DNA from: Neckera pumila
Lineage: Eukaryota > Streptophyta > Bryopsida > Hypnales > Neckeraceae
Direction of reading: 5' to 3'
Assembly: GCA_963969595.1 (NCBI GenBank)
Contig: OZ018410.1
Span: 29,516,913-29,580,912, forward strand
DNA: 64,000 nucleotides
The translations under genes and the position numbers were made by a program. Below the pieces are notes generated by a model. That model worked only from the letters and a program-made list of their open reading frames with translations. It ran no database searches and was not told the DNA's origin. Of this stretch, positions 23,647-35,397 are shown in pieces (position 1 is the first letter of the stretch; every line of letters starts with the position of its first letter).

Positions 23647-23854
23647 TTAAAAATTAGGTTGCCTTCACTAAGAGAAGTTAGCTCATGAGCCATTGTTTGC
23701 CCACATAAAGGCGCATGCACTTCTCTAAACTTGAGTCAGGAATCGCGGAGCAACCCATACAATACACATAGTTCCTTCATTACTGCATTCTTATGTAATG
23801 ACTGTACATATTTATATAGTGTTGAATGTCCAGAGATTAGTATTGGCAACCTAA

Positions 23855-25144
23855 GAGCATCCCCACCTGTCTTGCATATTGGATGACTTGTTGCCACCGG
23901 CTTGCAAAATTGCCCCACCCGTCTTGCATAACCCCTAAAGGCCCAAGGCCTTTTTTCTGCCAAAAAAACACCCAAAACTGCCATTTTTTAGCAAAGAGTG
24001 AAGAAAAAATTAAAAATGTTTTTTTTGCACATCTAACCATAGGATCTTACACCTAACTAGTATAAGAATGTGTGGAAAAAAATTCAGAATTTTTGACCGC
24101 ATAGATTGCAAGATATCTACGTTTAAAGTGAAAAAAACAAGGTTTTCAGCACATTGTGGGATTGGATTTTTCGACTTTGAACATTTTTAGCTTAAAATTT
24201 TTGCACTATAGAGTTTTGAGCTTGAAATCTTTATAGTGGAGAATTGAGTTGAGAGTCTGGGAAAAAAAAGAAATTCAAAAAAACTTAATTTTCATTATTA
24301 AAAAAATTGTTAAGTAGAATTAGGTACGAGATAGAAGGAAAATCTAAAATATTCATGTATTTTAGATGGAATTAAAATGCACTAATCCCAATGGTGAGAT
24401 TGTTCTATCAAGTAAACAAAACCATACAAAAAAAAATTTTGAAAAATTTGAAAAATTGCATTAAAAAATGAGTCCTACAAGTTATTTTTTTCAAAAAGAT
24501 GCTCTAACTGCCCGAAAAACAAGAATGTCCATAACTTTCTCATAACAAATCCAAATGAAATGAATCAAAGCTTTCCAGATAGAAAAAATATAATCTATGG
24601 GAAAAAAATTCAAAAAAAAAAATTATTTTTTGCAAAAAAAATTTTGCTGCCCGCTCTCCCCTGTTTTGATCTTATTTGGGCATAACTTTTTTTCCCGGGC
24701 ACCGATTGGAAAAAAAATTATACTCCCACAAAGCTTATCAATTTTTCTATCGTCTAAAAGAATTTCAAAAAATCAGGACAAAATTTCAGCCCGTAGGTAC
24801 CTGCCCGAAATCCCACTTGTCCGTTGAACGGACGCTTGGGCCTTCAGGGGATAATGGATGAACTTGATAAAAGGCTAAGCCAAAAATCTCCGGTGGCTTG
24901 CAAAATCGGGCTCTTTTGCAAGCCAAAGGGTGGCTTGTAAACCGGCTTGCAAACCGCATGAGACAAGTGCCTTTTCCACTTTCCCCAAAAGCAAGGACAT
25001 GATCCATGAATGTGGACGTAGCTCATTGGATGGCAATGGCCTCTTAAGAGGCTGTGGGCAGGACGACCCTTCTTCCCCGGCTTGCAAAATGGACTGCCGT
25101 GCTTGCAACCTGGCTTGCATTTTCCAAGCCGGGTGGTGATGCTC
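23855..25144. mobile_element. TAA-flanked MITE with GAGCATC ends, itself interrupted
   Basis: TAA at 23852-23854 and 25145-25147 flanks ends GAGCATCCCCACCTGTCTTG and CAAGCCGGGTGGTGATGCTC. The interior repeats the phrase CGGCTTGCAAA several times (23899, 24944, 25079). The TTAA-class element 23932-24850 sits inside it, leaving about 367 bp. TIR plus 3-bp TAA duplication fits PIF/Harbinger mobilisation. Deleting it rejoins GGCAACC-TAA-TTTCACTATTTTG, the normal end of family T. Confidence 0.8.
23932..24850. mobile_element. TTAA-class element with ATAA duplication, innermost nest
   Basis: ATAA precedes (23928-23931) and follows (24851-24854) ends CCCCTAAAGGCCCAAGGCC and CTTGGGCCTTCAGGGG. It is the reverse-oriented relative of 30635-31545: the left end carries CCAAAACTGCCATTTTTTAG, the right end AAATTTCAGCCCGTAGGTAC and CTGCCCGAA. 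The variant duplication ATAA shows that four bases, not three, are duplicated. No coding sequence is supported. Confidence 0.8.
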
Positions 25145-25164
25145 TAATTTCACTATTTTGTGTA

Positions 25165-26400
25165 GTTTTCTTCTGGGGTGGTCCCCGCCCTGCATGCGGA
25201 TGCGCCTGATTCTTGTTGCTCTTTTCTCTTGTTTTTGTCGCTTGCCCCCAAGGCCGCTTGCGGCTGGGCACTTCTTCGCCTTCTTTTTTTTCTAGCAGTA
25301 AAGGAAACCTTTATACTTGTGTCAAAAAAATCGAGGGAACAAATTCTCTTCCATTTGATTCCCGAAGGACGGGATGGTGTCAGTCGGGCAGAAGCCTGAA
25401 GCCGGGAACGTGGCTTCTGCTTCCCCTTCAGTTCCGCTTCGTGGGTCCCGAAGAGGTGCTTTCCCAGTGCCCCCCATTCCCCGTCGTCGTGACGTGGAAG
25501 ATGCAAAAAAAGGACCAGAAAAGGACTTGTTTGTCCTTGTCGCGGAATAGCTCGACATGCGGAGCACGCGCATTTGGCAGGATTCGCCTGCTCAACCCAC
25601 AAACTCTGCGCTTCGGTTTGACGTCCCATTTAAAAAGAAAATTCCACTCCGTCCCTTCTTTAACTGACGTACAATATGTTTTTTTTAATAGTTTTGATAT
25701 TTATTAATTTTTTTAGAAACAAATGAAACGGACCTTAATTATGTTTGTTTTTTGTTTTTTTTGTCTCTTGAAACGGACCTTCTTTATGTTTGGGGAACAC
25801 ATGGAGGTTCCGTTGGACTTCCCCATTCACACAGCCGAATGATCGCGGGATGGATCGGATTCAGTTGGCTGTCCAGTACTATTTTTTTTTTTTTTAATAT
25901 ATATTTAAAAAATCCAGTACTATTCTTGGACTCCTCCTCACCTGACCGGATTCGGCGGCCAGGGAGAATTTGACCCCTCCCTGGCCCCCTTTTTCACCTT
26001 AAAGGGAAACATTGGAAATTATTATTTTTTACTATCGATGATCGAATTGGATCCGGACGGAGGCATGATAAAATAAAATGCAGATTTGATCGAGATAGAT
26101 ACAGTAGCGGTAATAGTCAAGATATATTTAAATAACCAAGGATGATGAATATGGGATAGTTGTCTTTCATTTATTGGCGTTGTCATTTGGACGGAAACTA
26201 CATGGACTATGGTTTTTGAATCCGAGTTTTCAAATCCTATCTACAAACACATTCACACTACACAATACGGTTAGGAGTTGGGTGAGATGGGTGAATTTTC
26301 TTATTTTCTTATTCTATTATTTTTATTAATTTTTTATTTTTGTTTTATTTTCTAGTTTATGTGGAAGTCTATGCGGAAGATTTTTGTGTTTAATTTTGTT
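25165..26400. other. GC-richer segment without recognisable gene
   Basis: From 25180 to about 25650 the G+C content is high and open frames on both strands exceed 150 codons (plus 25213-25707, minus 25153-25629). Neither shows a recognisable domain, and their overlap suggests that high GC merely lowers stop frequency. The segment 25700-26400 is T-rich with GAAACGGACCTT twice (25716, 25770). It could be a former promoter or untranslated exon. Confidence 0.3.
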
Positions 26401-27700
26401 GCTTGCTCTCGACTATTTGAGCTTTTGTGGGGCTTAACTTTTACTTCTAGGCACCAATTGAAATAAAACTTATATTTTTGGAAAACTTATATGTTTTTCT
26501 ATCTTCAAAATAAATTTTCAAAAACTCATGCAAAAATTTTTATGTGTCCTTTAAGGAGACTCTTGAAACTTTAGGGAGGTAAAAAAAAAGAGCGCATTGA
26601 AAAGCATTATGAGCTATGAAGTAGGGAGGAAAGGGTTTACATTAACAAAAACTACATTTTCAATGAATGCAAGGAAATGCGAAGAAAACCTTTCTTGAAA
26701 AAAAGTAAGGTATACGATATGTTTCCGACTAGGGCCCCATTTGTGCAAGACAAAGTGACCCATTTTCATGAACAAGGGGAATATGATGTTGGGCAACGTC
26801 TTCATTATTGTGTGATGAATAACATATTGACACTTAATGAAGTTGCTAAGACCGGTTTTTTGTTTTGTGCCTCTTGGAAATAGATTTTACCTATGGATCG
26901 AGAACAAGTTGGATTGTAATCTATACTTCTTTGATTTCTACTAATTCCAAACTTGATGGTTTCTATTCCATAATTGGAGGAAATTACTCCCATGTCATCG
27001 CTCAAGTGCACTTATGCTAAAACACTTAACATTGTTGGAAATAGGTTGTGTACCTTAAAATAGTTGACATTCAAGAAGCACCCAAGGTTGGACTGGTCAA
27101 AGCTAGTCTATGCTAGTCTAGGTCATCTAGCTGTGTTGAACCCAATTTTCAAATGTTGCCCTACCAACCGCCCTCCTTCGTCTAGGCAAAGGACAAAATT
27201 TTTGAACATATTAGAGTTAATCGTAAAGTTGGTCTTGTATTTGGAAACTGGTGTAAGAGAAAGGTTTAACTAAGAAAAGTATAAAATAAACTTTAACTCC
27301 AAACTCCATCAGACATGAATTTTGGTGCTCCAACGTATTTTGTCATATGTTTTCCCCCAAACTCCAGCTCCTGCACTCACTTTAGGATGAACTTTGTTGC
27401 CCAACTTCCTTGCCCGGACTGCCCCTATTAAGCACAACCCAACCAATCATGCAATATTTTTTAATCCAAAAAAACAAAAGCTTTGCAAATTTCTTTTACT
27501 GAAAGCCACTACTCGTCTGCATGATGTGAACAAATCTCAGAGCAAACAATACAAACAATTATTTTCGTACTTCCCTACCCCAAATTGCGAGCTATGGTAC
27601 CCAAAAAATTGTCCTTAGTCCTTCTAGGGGTTAATTTAACTTAGTCCAACCTCCGCAAACATGGTTGCAGCTTTTTTTTTCTCTTTCTCTCTCTTCAAAG
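26400..27700. other. degraded repeat DNA with TTAA-element fragments
   Basis: The stretch 26420-26580 (GGGGCTTAACTTTTACTTCT, TTTTTCTATCTTCAAAAT, TGTGTCCTTTAAGGAGAC) is a worn fragment of the right part of the 0.92-kb TTAA elements. At 27617-27630 the sequence CTTAGTCCTTCTAGGGG runs into TTAA, a typical right terminus whose left partner I could not place. Between them (26600-27290) no gene is recognised. Confidence 0.4.
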
Positions 27701-27945
27701 AATTGCTCCGTCTAAACTGAGTTTTCCTTGAAGTATTTTCATTATAATTCTACAACTTTAGCGAATTGTTCCGTCCAAACGGAATTTTCCTCAAAACAAT
27801 TTCAGTCTATATTTACAATTATAGCGAATTGGTCCATCCAAACGGAGTTTTCCTTGAATCATTTTCATTATATATTTCCAAATTTATTAGCGAATTGTTC
27901 CGTCCAAACGGAGTTTTCCTAGAATCATTTTCATTACATTTATAT
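27700..27945. repeat. tandem repeat, 61-66 bp unit, four copies
   Basis: Copies begin at 27700, 27761, 27824 and 27890 with GCGAATTGTTCCGTCCAAAC followed by GGAGTTTTCCTTGAATCATT-type sequence and AT-rich filler. The unit is translated into similar peptides in two frames, which explains the overlapping short ORFs. Confidence 0.9.
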
Positions 27946-27959
27946 ACGGAGTATTAGGA

Positions 27960-28440
27960 ATTTTTTTTTTTTTTTTTTTTGAACAAAGGAGTATTAGGAT
28001 TTGAGCCTTGGGAAGCACCGACCGCTAGAGCCAATCCCTTCCCAGAAGAATTGGATTTTGGATTTCCAAGCGATTCCGGATGCTCGGGAGGGATGGCAAC
28101 TGAACTGAAATGCCCTTCAGTTGGGATTAGGCAGCCACTCGGGACTGATGTCAACGCCTGCTGCGCACATGCCACGCAGCCCAAACCTAATTTGCAGGGG
28201 GACCGCAGGGGGGTAGGGTAGGGTAGGGTCCTTCGCGGAGACCATCCCGGCACTTTCCTCCACTCCTTCGTCCGCTGCCCATTTTCAGAAAACTCTGCCT
28301 TCGGGAATCTGGGCCATGTTTAAGAGGCCGGTAGAGTAAGTTATGTTTAGCCGGTTCCGTCCGTCTCCAACGAAGGACCCACGGAGACCAGGAGCCCTAC
28401 CGAACTGCCGGCAGCCGGGCAGGGCAGTTTTTTTAAGTTT
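27960..28440. other. GC-rich stretch, unresolved
   Basis: After a T-run at 27961-27980 the sequence to about 28430 is GC-rich, with a GGGTAGGGTAGGGTAGGGT run at 28211-28228. An open plus-strand frame (27979-28221) and a minus-strand frame show no domain. It resembles GC-rich 5' flanks of genes elsewhere in the window, but no gene follows. Confidence 0.3.
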
Positions 28441-28446
28441 TTTTTA

Positions 28447-29045
28447 GTTTTTTTTCATTCATTTCTTATAGGCAGTGCAGAAACTGAGCTTCATCGTAGT
28501 GAGGAAGCTATTTTCATGCATGGAAATGGATGAAATCTACAATATATAGATGAATTTATTTTTTTCATCCAAAAAGTGTACATTCATCCAAATTAGAGTG
28601 ATACAATCCCAAGATTTGGTAGTATTTTATAATTTCATCCATTGTGAAAGCAAGAACATATCACCAAAATATTCTCTGAATAAAAAGATCATCGCTTTTC
28701 AACAAAAAAATTGCTCAAAAAAAACCCCTTGATCGGGAGCCCAACTAAATTGGTGGTTGTCGGGCATGATTTTTTTTTCATTTATTGTAGGCAGTGCGGA
28801 AAGCAATCATCAATGGAGTGAGGATGCTATTTACATCCATAGAAAATGGACAAAAAATGCAATTTACAGATAGAAAATTAATTTATTCATCCAAAATAGT
28901 ATACATTCATCCAAAATAGAGCAATATTGTCCCAAAATTTGATAGCATTTTGTGATTTTATCCATTTTAAATAGGAAAACTATTTTGCCAAATATTCCCT
29001 ATAAAAAGTTTGTTTTTTAGCAAAAATTCATTCAATAAAATGCCA
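28447..29045. repeat. tandem duplication, about 319-bp unit
   Basis: Two direct copies start around 28471 and 28790 with GGCAGTGC(A/G)GAAA. They share GTGAGGA(A/T)GCTATTT, TTCATCCAAA, TACATTCATCCAAA and (T)AGAGTGATACAATCCCAA-type segments, and diverge by many point changes. No coding. The following 29046-29886 holds nothing recognisable. Confidence 0.75.
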
Positions 29046-29890
29046 GCAAATCATGCTATAGTAAATTGAAAAATATTCTCCTTTTTCTTTTTAATCCTAG
29101 AAGGAGACCAATTGATGACAAAGAATCTTTCTATGTTGGAAAAAAGTGCAAATGTTCATCTTTGGAATTTTGTGTGGAAAGGTAAGGTCTTGCACAATAG
29201 TTTGACTGCCAATGAATGTTCTTCCATTTTTATAAGCAAATGATTCACATGGTACCCAAAAAGGTTGATTTCCTTGATGACCAACCCGTCCTTTTAGGAT
29301 TAATTTGGATCTTCTTGAAAGATTTTATTTATAAAAAATTTACCCCCTGATGGAGTCATGGGATGAAGACAAATGTAGATTCTCATCTTTTTTGATAAAA
29401 TAAATTATAGCATGAGTTGGATCTAGACATTAGATATTCATTGTTGCAAGTTCTCTTTTTTCTAATCATCCCTACACGAAGTCACTCTTGACCTTACACA
29501 ATAATCATGAAGCAGTGAGTGACCATACTAATCTTATCGTTGAAGAATACACAAAAAATGATTCTTCAACATACTTGGATGACATACTTCAATATTCTTA
29601 CCATAATTCTTGAAAAGTTGTAGGCTAGCCTTGACCTTCTACACTTTGTGCCTTGTGTTACATTAATTTTAGAGCAAGTGAATGGATGCATAAAGGAAAA
29701 CAAGATTGCATTTAGTACATTCTGCATGTCACATTACATTACATATTCTAAGTGCAAGCGTGTATGATGATCAATGGGTACCTAGAAGGATTTTTAAGCC
29801 TGTTTAGATAATGTATAAATAGATACTCAAGGATTTGGAAAAGACGACTCATATATTAGTCGCAAGTACTTGTGAAGTTCATTATATTAA

Positions 29891-30630
29891 CCCCTAAAGG
29901 ACCAAGCACCGTTTTTTGGCAACATAGCAATTTTGGGCAGCTCACTACGGATGGAGTTTTTATTTTTTTCCTTTGAAAATTTTACACAACATGTGCCCGA
30001 GGAGTAGCTTTAAGGCCCAGCAATTTTCGTAGCTTTTGACTATATGGTTAAAAAGTTATTGCATGATATGTGATTTTCATTGGACGGCGGGCAGCTCGGG
30101 CAGCTCAAAAAACTTCTTTAAAAATGACTTTAAAATAAAATAAAAATCTGAAATTGGTTCTTTAGATTTATATAGAAGTGTGAAGCTTTGAATCATTCAA
30201 TTTGGATCTATGAGTCAAAAGTTATGAAGATTTTAAGTTTGAGGGTAGGTATGGAGTCTTTCAAAACCATACCTACCCACAAACTTAAAATCCTCATAAC
30301 TTTTGACTCATAGATCCAAATTGAATGATTCAAAGCTTCACACTTCTATATAAATCTAAAGAACCAATTTCAGATTTTTATTTTATTTTAAAGTCATTTT
30401 TAAAGAAGTTTTTTGAGCTGCCCGGGCTGCCCGCCGTCCAATGAAAATCACATATCATGCAATAACTTTTTAACCGTATAGTCAAAAGCTACGAAAATTG
30501 TTGGGCCTTAAAGCTACTCCTCGGGCACATGTTGTGTAAAATTTTCGAAGAAAAAAAATAAAAACTCCATCCGTAGTGAGCTGCCCAAAATTGCTATGTT
30601 GCCAAAAAACGGTGCTTGGTCCTTTAGGGG
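29891..30630. mobile_element. 740-bp near-perfect palindrome with TTAA duplication
   Basis: TTAA at 29887-29890 and 30631-30634 flanks the element. Two arms of 364 bp (29891-29890+364 and 30267-30630) pair almost base for base around a 12-base loop (AGTCTTTCAAAA at 30255-30266). The ends are CCCCTAAAGGACCAAGCACC and its complement. Differences between arms are few, for example TATATGGTTAAAAAG against CTTTTTAACCGTATA. The arm sequence equals the terminal part of the elements at 14037 and 51869, so the palindrome likely arose by inverted duplication of one end. Transcripts would form a very long hairpin. Confidence 0.9.
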
Positions 30631-30634
30631 TTAA

Positions 30635-31545
30635 CCCATAAAAGCCCATTGTCCTTTCGGGGGACAAATGCGTTTTCGGGCAAGTACCTACGGGCTGAAA
30701 TTTTGTCGTGATTCTTTGAAACTTTTTGAGAAGGTGAAGAATTGAGAGAGGTATGTGGCGGAAAAAAAAAATTGGACCTTCAAGCGAGAAGTTATGCCAT
30801 TTCTTGGAATGCGTGGGGAGGGAGGGCAACAAATTTTTTTTGCAAAATATTGAATTTTTTTTTAAATATTTTTTTTCTCATAGATTATATTTTTGTCCAT
30901 CTGGAAAGCTTTGATTCATTTCAATTGGATTTGTTATGAGGAAGTTATGGACATTCTTGTTTTTTAGGTAGTTAGAGCATCTTCTTGAAAAAAATAACTT
31001 GTAGGATTCATTGCGGAATGCAATTTTTGTAATTTTTCAAATTTTTTTTGTAATGGTTTAGTTTACTTGCTAGAACAATCTCACCATTGGGATTAGTGCA
31101 TTTTAATTCCATCAAAAGTATATGAATATTTTAGATTTTCCTTCTATCTTGTACCTACTTCTACTTAACAATTTTTTAAAGAATGATAATTAAGATTTTT
31201 TGAATTTTTTTTTTCCCCTAAACTCTCAACTCAGTTCTCCACTATAAAGATTTAAAGCTCAAAACGCTGTAGTGCAAAAATTTTAAGTTAAAAATGTTTA
31301 AAGTCAAAACATCTGGTCCCGCAATGTGCTGAAAATCTTGTTTTTTCCACTTTAAACGCAGATATCTTGCAATCTGTGCGGTCAAAAATTCTGAAATTTT
31401 TTCCACACATTCTCATACTAGTTAGGTGTAAGATCCTATGGTTAGATGTGCAAAAAAAAACATTTTTAATTTTTTTCCACCCTTTGCTAAAAAAATGGCA
31501 GTTTTGGGTGTTTTTGGCAGAATAAAGGCCTTGGGCCTTTAGGGG
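30635..31545. mobile_element. TTAA element, 0.91-kb class, abutting the palindrome
   Basis: It shares the TTAA at 30631-30634 with the palindrome and has another at 31546-31549. Ends are CCCATAAAAGCCCATTGTCC and CCTTGGGCCTTTAGGGG. It is the same element type as 23932-24850 in the opposite orientation (GGGCAAGTACCTACGGGCTG, GAAAGCTTTGATTCATTTCA, TCTCACCATTGGGATTAGTG). No coding. Confidence 0.85.
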
Positions 31546-31737
31546 TTAATCATTGGCCTATGATAAAAAGAAATTATAAATCAAATTTAGGGGATTGGTT
31601 AAAGCCATATTTGACTTGAAATTGGCTTGTAGACATGTTGGGTACATGAAACTACAGAAAATAGCACAAGTTTTAAAGTTATATGGGCTTTTCCAAATTG
31701 ACAATAATCCAATTCTTGCAAACGTTAGTAAGAGGTG

Positions 31738-32345
31738 ATTGCAAGAAGCACTTGTCCTATTTTACGTCACACTTTGGGTACTTTTTTGTTTTTTGGCCAT
31801 AACTTTTGCATTCTAGTTCAAAATTATTCAAGATTTCTAAAGTAAGGTAGTCATGACTATTATATACTTCGACTAATTTTTTTCACAATTTTCAAAAATG
31901 TTTTGTTGTCTACAAAATGTCTCCAATTTTATATCATATTTACCTATTGTTTTTTTTAAAAACCATTTCGTACCCAAAATAACAAATTTGGAGCTCAAAT
32001 TTGGAGGAGATGGTCTCCTAGAAGATTTATAGCTATTGTCCAAAAAAAAATTTAAAAACAATTTATTTTATGTAGTGTGGAAGTCCACAAAGTGAGCTTC
32101 TTTTAGCTAGCATTTTGAAACATTTAATTTATTATTTTGGTGGTTCTTTTGGTAGATGTCCATTTCCATGGAATTGTTACAAATGTAAAAAATTTATTTC
32201 ATTTAATTAAAATTTTCACCTATTTTTAACTAATTAAAACATCAAAGTATCTATTATCTTGACATTTTGGCAGTTTTCTAGTTCTCCTATTTAGAGAATT
32301 TTCCTAGGCATTTCCTTTGGTAAATACGTTCATTTTAAAGGTATA
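31738..32345. repeat. dispersed repeat, copy A of the 60182 repeat
   Basis: This copy shares with 60182-60715, same orientation, the ordered phrases CACTTGTCCTATTTT, TCTCCAATTTTATATCA, GAGATGGTCT, ATTTATAGCTATTGTCCAAA, GAGCTTCTTTTAGCTAGCA, GGTGGTTCTTTTGGTAG and TTCTAGTTCTCCTATTTAGAG. I saw no termini. It is presumably an old transposon interior; 31550-31737 and 32346-32875 show nothing else. Confidence 0.65.
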
Positions 32346-32875
32346 TATATTAGCCATATTTTTAAATTTTTAAATTTTTTTATTCTTAATTTTAAATGGC
32401 TATAGAAAAAATCATGAATATATTTACAAAATACAATGAATAGTATATTCAAGTTAGCACCCACTACCTAAACCTGCATGCATTAGGTGGTAGAACTTTC
32501 TTCAATAGACTCTTCATTCACGTACTTGGTCATAGTTACTCTTCTTCTTTTACACTTAGGTGTTTCTTGCAATCACCTTAAGTCTAAGGAATTCAACTTA
32601 GAAAATTAGTCAAAAACTCACTAAGATCTTTTAAATAGTGTTAGTAGCAATAATACATTGTCTCTTTGTGAGGTTTACAAAAATCATGTTTAGTTTTTCC
32701 TTCATTGCCTATTTGTCTTAAATACTAATGAGGTCTTTGCGTAAATTCATTGAAAATAATCTTGATCTTTTGGTAAATGGAGTTCATATTCTTCTTCTCA
32801 AAATAAAAAATGAAATTAGTCATATTTACACTAAATTCTAACTAGGAAAATGGAAGGACATGTAACTTGAAAAGT

Positions 32876-33143
32876 CATTAGAAGAGATTTGAGGCCTCCA
32901 AGAGCCCGCGAGTTATCTTGCATTCCCGCAGAGTTCCCACGTAGGAAAGCTGCTGGCTGACGTGGTCGAGAGAGTGCCACGTCATTTTCAAAAAAAAAAA
33001 AAAAATTTGACCTGAAATGATATTTGGGAGAGGATTTTTTTTTTTTTTTTTTTCTTGATAGCCCGTATCGGCTGTTCACAAATCTGGCCTAATCGGGAAC
33101 GGGCTTGAAACGGCCCTCCAATGCCCTCCAATCTCTTCTAATG
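32876..33143. mobile_element. family N MITE, copy N4
   Basis: The ends are CATTAGAAGAGATTTGAGGC and the complement of CCCTCCAATCTCTTCTAATG. Internally it has CTGACGTGGTCGAGAGAGTG followed by CCACGTCA, A- and T-tracts, and CTTGAAACGGCCCTCC. Length 268 bp, non-coding. Confidence 0.8.
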
Positions 33144-33379
33144 GTTTTTGAATAAGTCCAAAAAATGATTGATTGTAAGAATACAGTACTTTACCAAATA
33201 CCAAATAATTAACATCTATATTTTTTTGAGAAATTATAAAAAAGGTATGCTATATACTAGTGGGATGATTGGAGGTTCAACAGTTCATGTTGGATATAAA
33301 CTAAAATGTGTTTGATCTCGCAATCAAGTTGGAAACCGAGTTGAAAACACATTGATTGTAGTGGGACAAAAGTTTAGAC

Positions 33380-33715
33380 TTCATTTGAATGTACTGAATT
33401 AAACTTCTTTGAAAATTAGAATACACAAGATATGTAGGTGATCATATACAACCTTTTGAATTTAAAAACATTTTTTTGTAATTTGAAGCTTTTAGTCAAA
33501 AGTTGTGGACAAAGTTTAGAAATGTATTATTAAAATGAACCTATGACCTTTCTAAGAAGATTTTGTCTATAATTTTTTACGAAAGGCTTCAAATTACAAC
33601 AAATTTTTGGCAGTAATAGGTAACTTGATTAAAGATTTTTTCTTTGGTAGTCAAATTTATGAAAGTTTGATTAAACAACACTCAAATGAGGTCTAAACTT
33701 TTGCCATGAATAAAA
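33380..33715. mobile_element. decayed foldback element, family F copy 3
   Basis: AAAAGTTTAGACTTCATTTG and GTAATTTGAAGC on the left pair with CAAATGAGGTCTAAACTTTT and GCTTCAAATTAC on the right. The centre (AGTCAAAAGTTGTGGACAAA ... TTTTGTCTATAATTTTT) corresponds to the centre of copies at 1456 and 3321. It is shorter and more diverged than those. Confidence 0.55.
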
Positions 33716-33719
33716 ATAT

Positions 33720-34800
33720 GACTTTTTTACTCAAGATGGCAAACCATTGATTTGTATTCATTGGGGCATCAATTGCTATTACCTACCACGTTTCCAAAGT
33801 GCCTTCAAAGCACTCAAATATTTCTACCGGTTGAATAGAATCACCTATCACCAATTGGATTATACAATCCTATTTCAATTTGAATCGCTATTCCTAATCA
33901 ATTGTCAAATTTCAAAGTTAGTACATAATGAAAAATTTATAAGCATATTGGAAAAAATGAGATGCCAAATTAGTGCCGCTTAGGCTCTAAAGGATTGAAT
34001 CTTCACTTCACAAGGTTACATCCAATGAAGTGTGATGCCTCTAACTTTTGCATAGTAGTAGGTGTAAATAACCACCCATTTTCGCACACTATTGTCTACC
34101 AATATTGCTTACCAATGAGGCAAGGGGCCCCTTGCATCCTTGAAAAGGAGACTCCTCTTGTGAACAAAATTGTCTTATATGGCTCCTTAGCCAAACTAAC
34201 AATGCTAGTGTGTAAGCATGAAAATAGAACATATAAGCCTTGCACATACTCAGTGTATAAGTAGATTTCCTGTAACCATTGAAGGTGTTTTATAATATAA
34301 ACATCTATAATATAGAAAACTATAACATAATGACATTATAATCATAAAATAAACACCTACAACATAGGTGTATAGCCTTTTAGGCTCACATGCTAATACT
34401 TTTAGGCTTAGGGACTCACGCTTCTATGCTCACAAAATAGCAACCCTCCTTAGTCAACTCCACTCCTTGAATTAACTCTGTAACAACAGGCTAGTTCTTG
34501 TGAATGGTAGGAAGACAAGTTTCCTATTACTGTATTTTTGAATTCACAGAGCTTAAATAGCAAAATTGGATGAGCAATTTGATGCAATTACTCACAAAAC
34601 AAATGGAGTGGGAGTGGGAATCTGAGAGGAAAACTGCAGCACCTGCATGAAAACTAATTGCATAAGTTCTTTCTACCGTATTTTTTTTAATCTCTACTTG
34701 CAAAAACAACAACAAGGGCTTTCACTGAGCCGGAAAAATGCTCATGCCTTGTTCTCCACTACCCCAACTATTGCAAAAAAAATAAAACTGGATGTGTAAA
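33720..34800. other. unresolved AT-rich DNA
   Basis: Two consecutive plus-strand open frames (33747-33983 and 33995-34264) were examined. Neither shows a motif that I recognise, and upstream signals are absent. The segment 34290-34440 has short repeats of ATAACATA/AACACCTA type. Confidence 0.3.
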
Positions 34801-34908
<108 letters not shown>

Positions 34909-35397
34909 CTTTTGTTGTTCTCTAGAGCTGTCCGCGGCACCATTATAGGGTTAACCGCTACGAGCTGCCTCCAATCTGTTCTGTGTCCCTATTCCTATAT
35001 ACATATGTCATCCAGGAAGATAAGAATGCAAGAGCCCTACACCACCAGTCTTTCTCTAAATCCAGCAATCCTTTCCTAAATCAAAGAGAATTACTCGTAC
35101 TTCACAACTCAGATCAAGGTTGCTTGGTAAAGGACCTTGCATTTACAGCTTGGTAAAGGACCCAAGGTGAAGTCTAATCAGCCTTTGGATGAAAATACAG
35201 GTACGTTAATGCTATAAACAGAATACAAGTTACTAGTGCCGACTTCCCTATCCAGCATCCCGTATGGGGGATTGGAAACCCCCTTCCACCAAAATTTGAG
35301 GATACAGTCTGCCGATGGGGTGGGTGGGGATCTTCTGTATTTGGATGAAAATCATCCGGATAGGGATAAGGAAGCCGATTGGGGGGGGATGCTCTAA

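Larger units (their letters stand above)
22982..25164. mobile_element. TA-flanked MITE, family T copy 3, split by nested elements
   Basis: Starts TACACAAAATAGTGAAATTG at 22982, adjoining copy 2, and ends TTTCACTATTTTGTGTA at 25164. Only about 255 bp are its own: 22982-23014, 23647-23854 and 25145-25164. It is interrupted by the TTAA element 23015-23646 and by the GAGCATC element 23855-25144. Its two flanking halves read continuously with copies 4 and 5 when the insertions are removed. Confidence 0.8.

Noticed and set aside
25153..25707. Overlapping open frames of 158-164 codons on opposite strands
   Set aside because: Both span the same GC-rich island and neither has a recognisable motif; high GC lowers stop frequency on both strands.
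33747..34264. Adjacent frames of 78 and 89 codons that might be one broken gene
   Set aside because: Neither has a motif and I could not join them into a recognisable protein.
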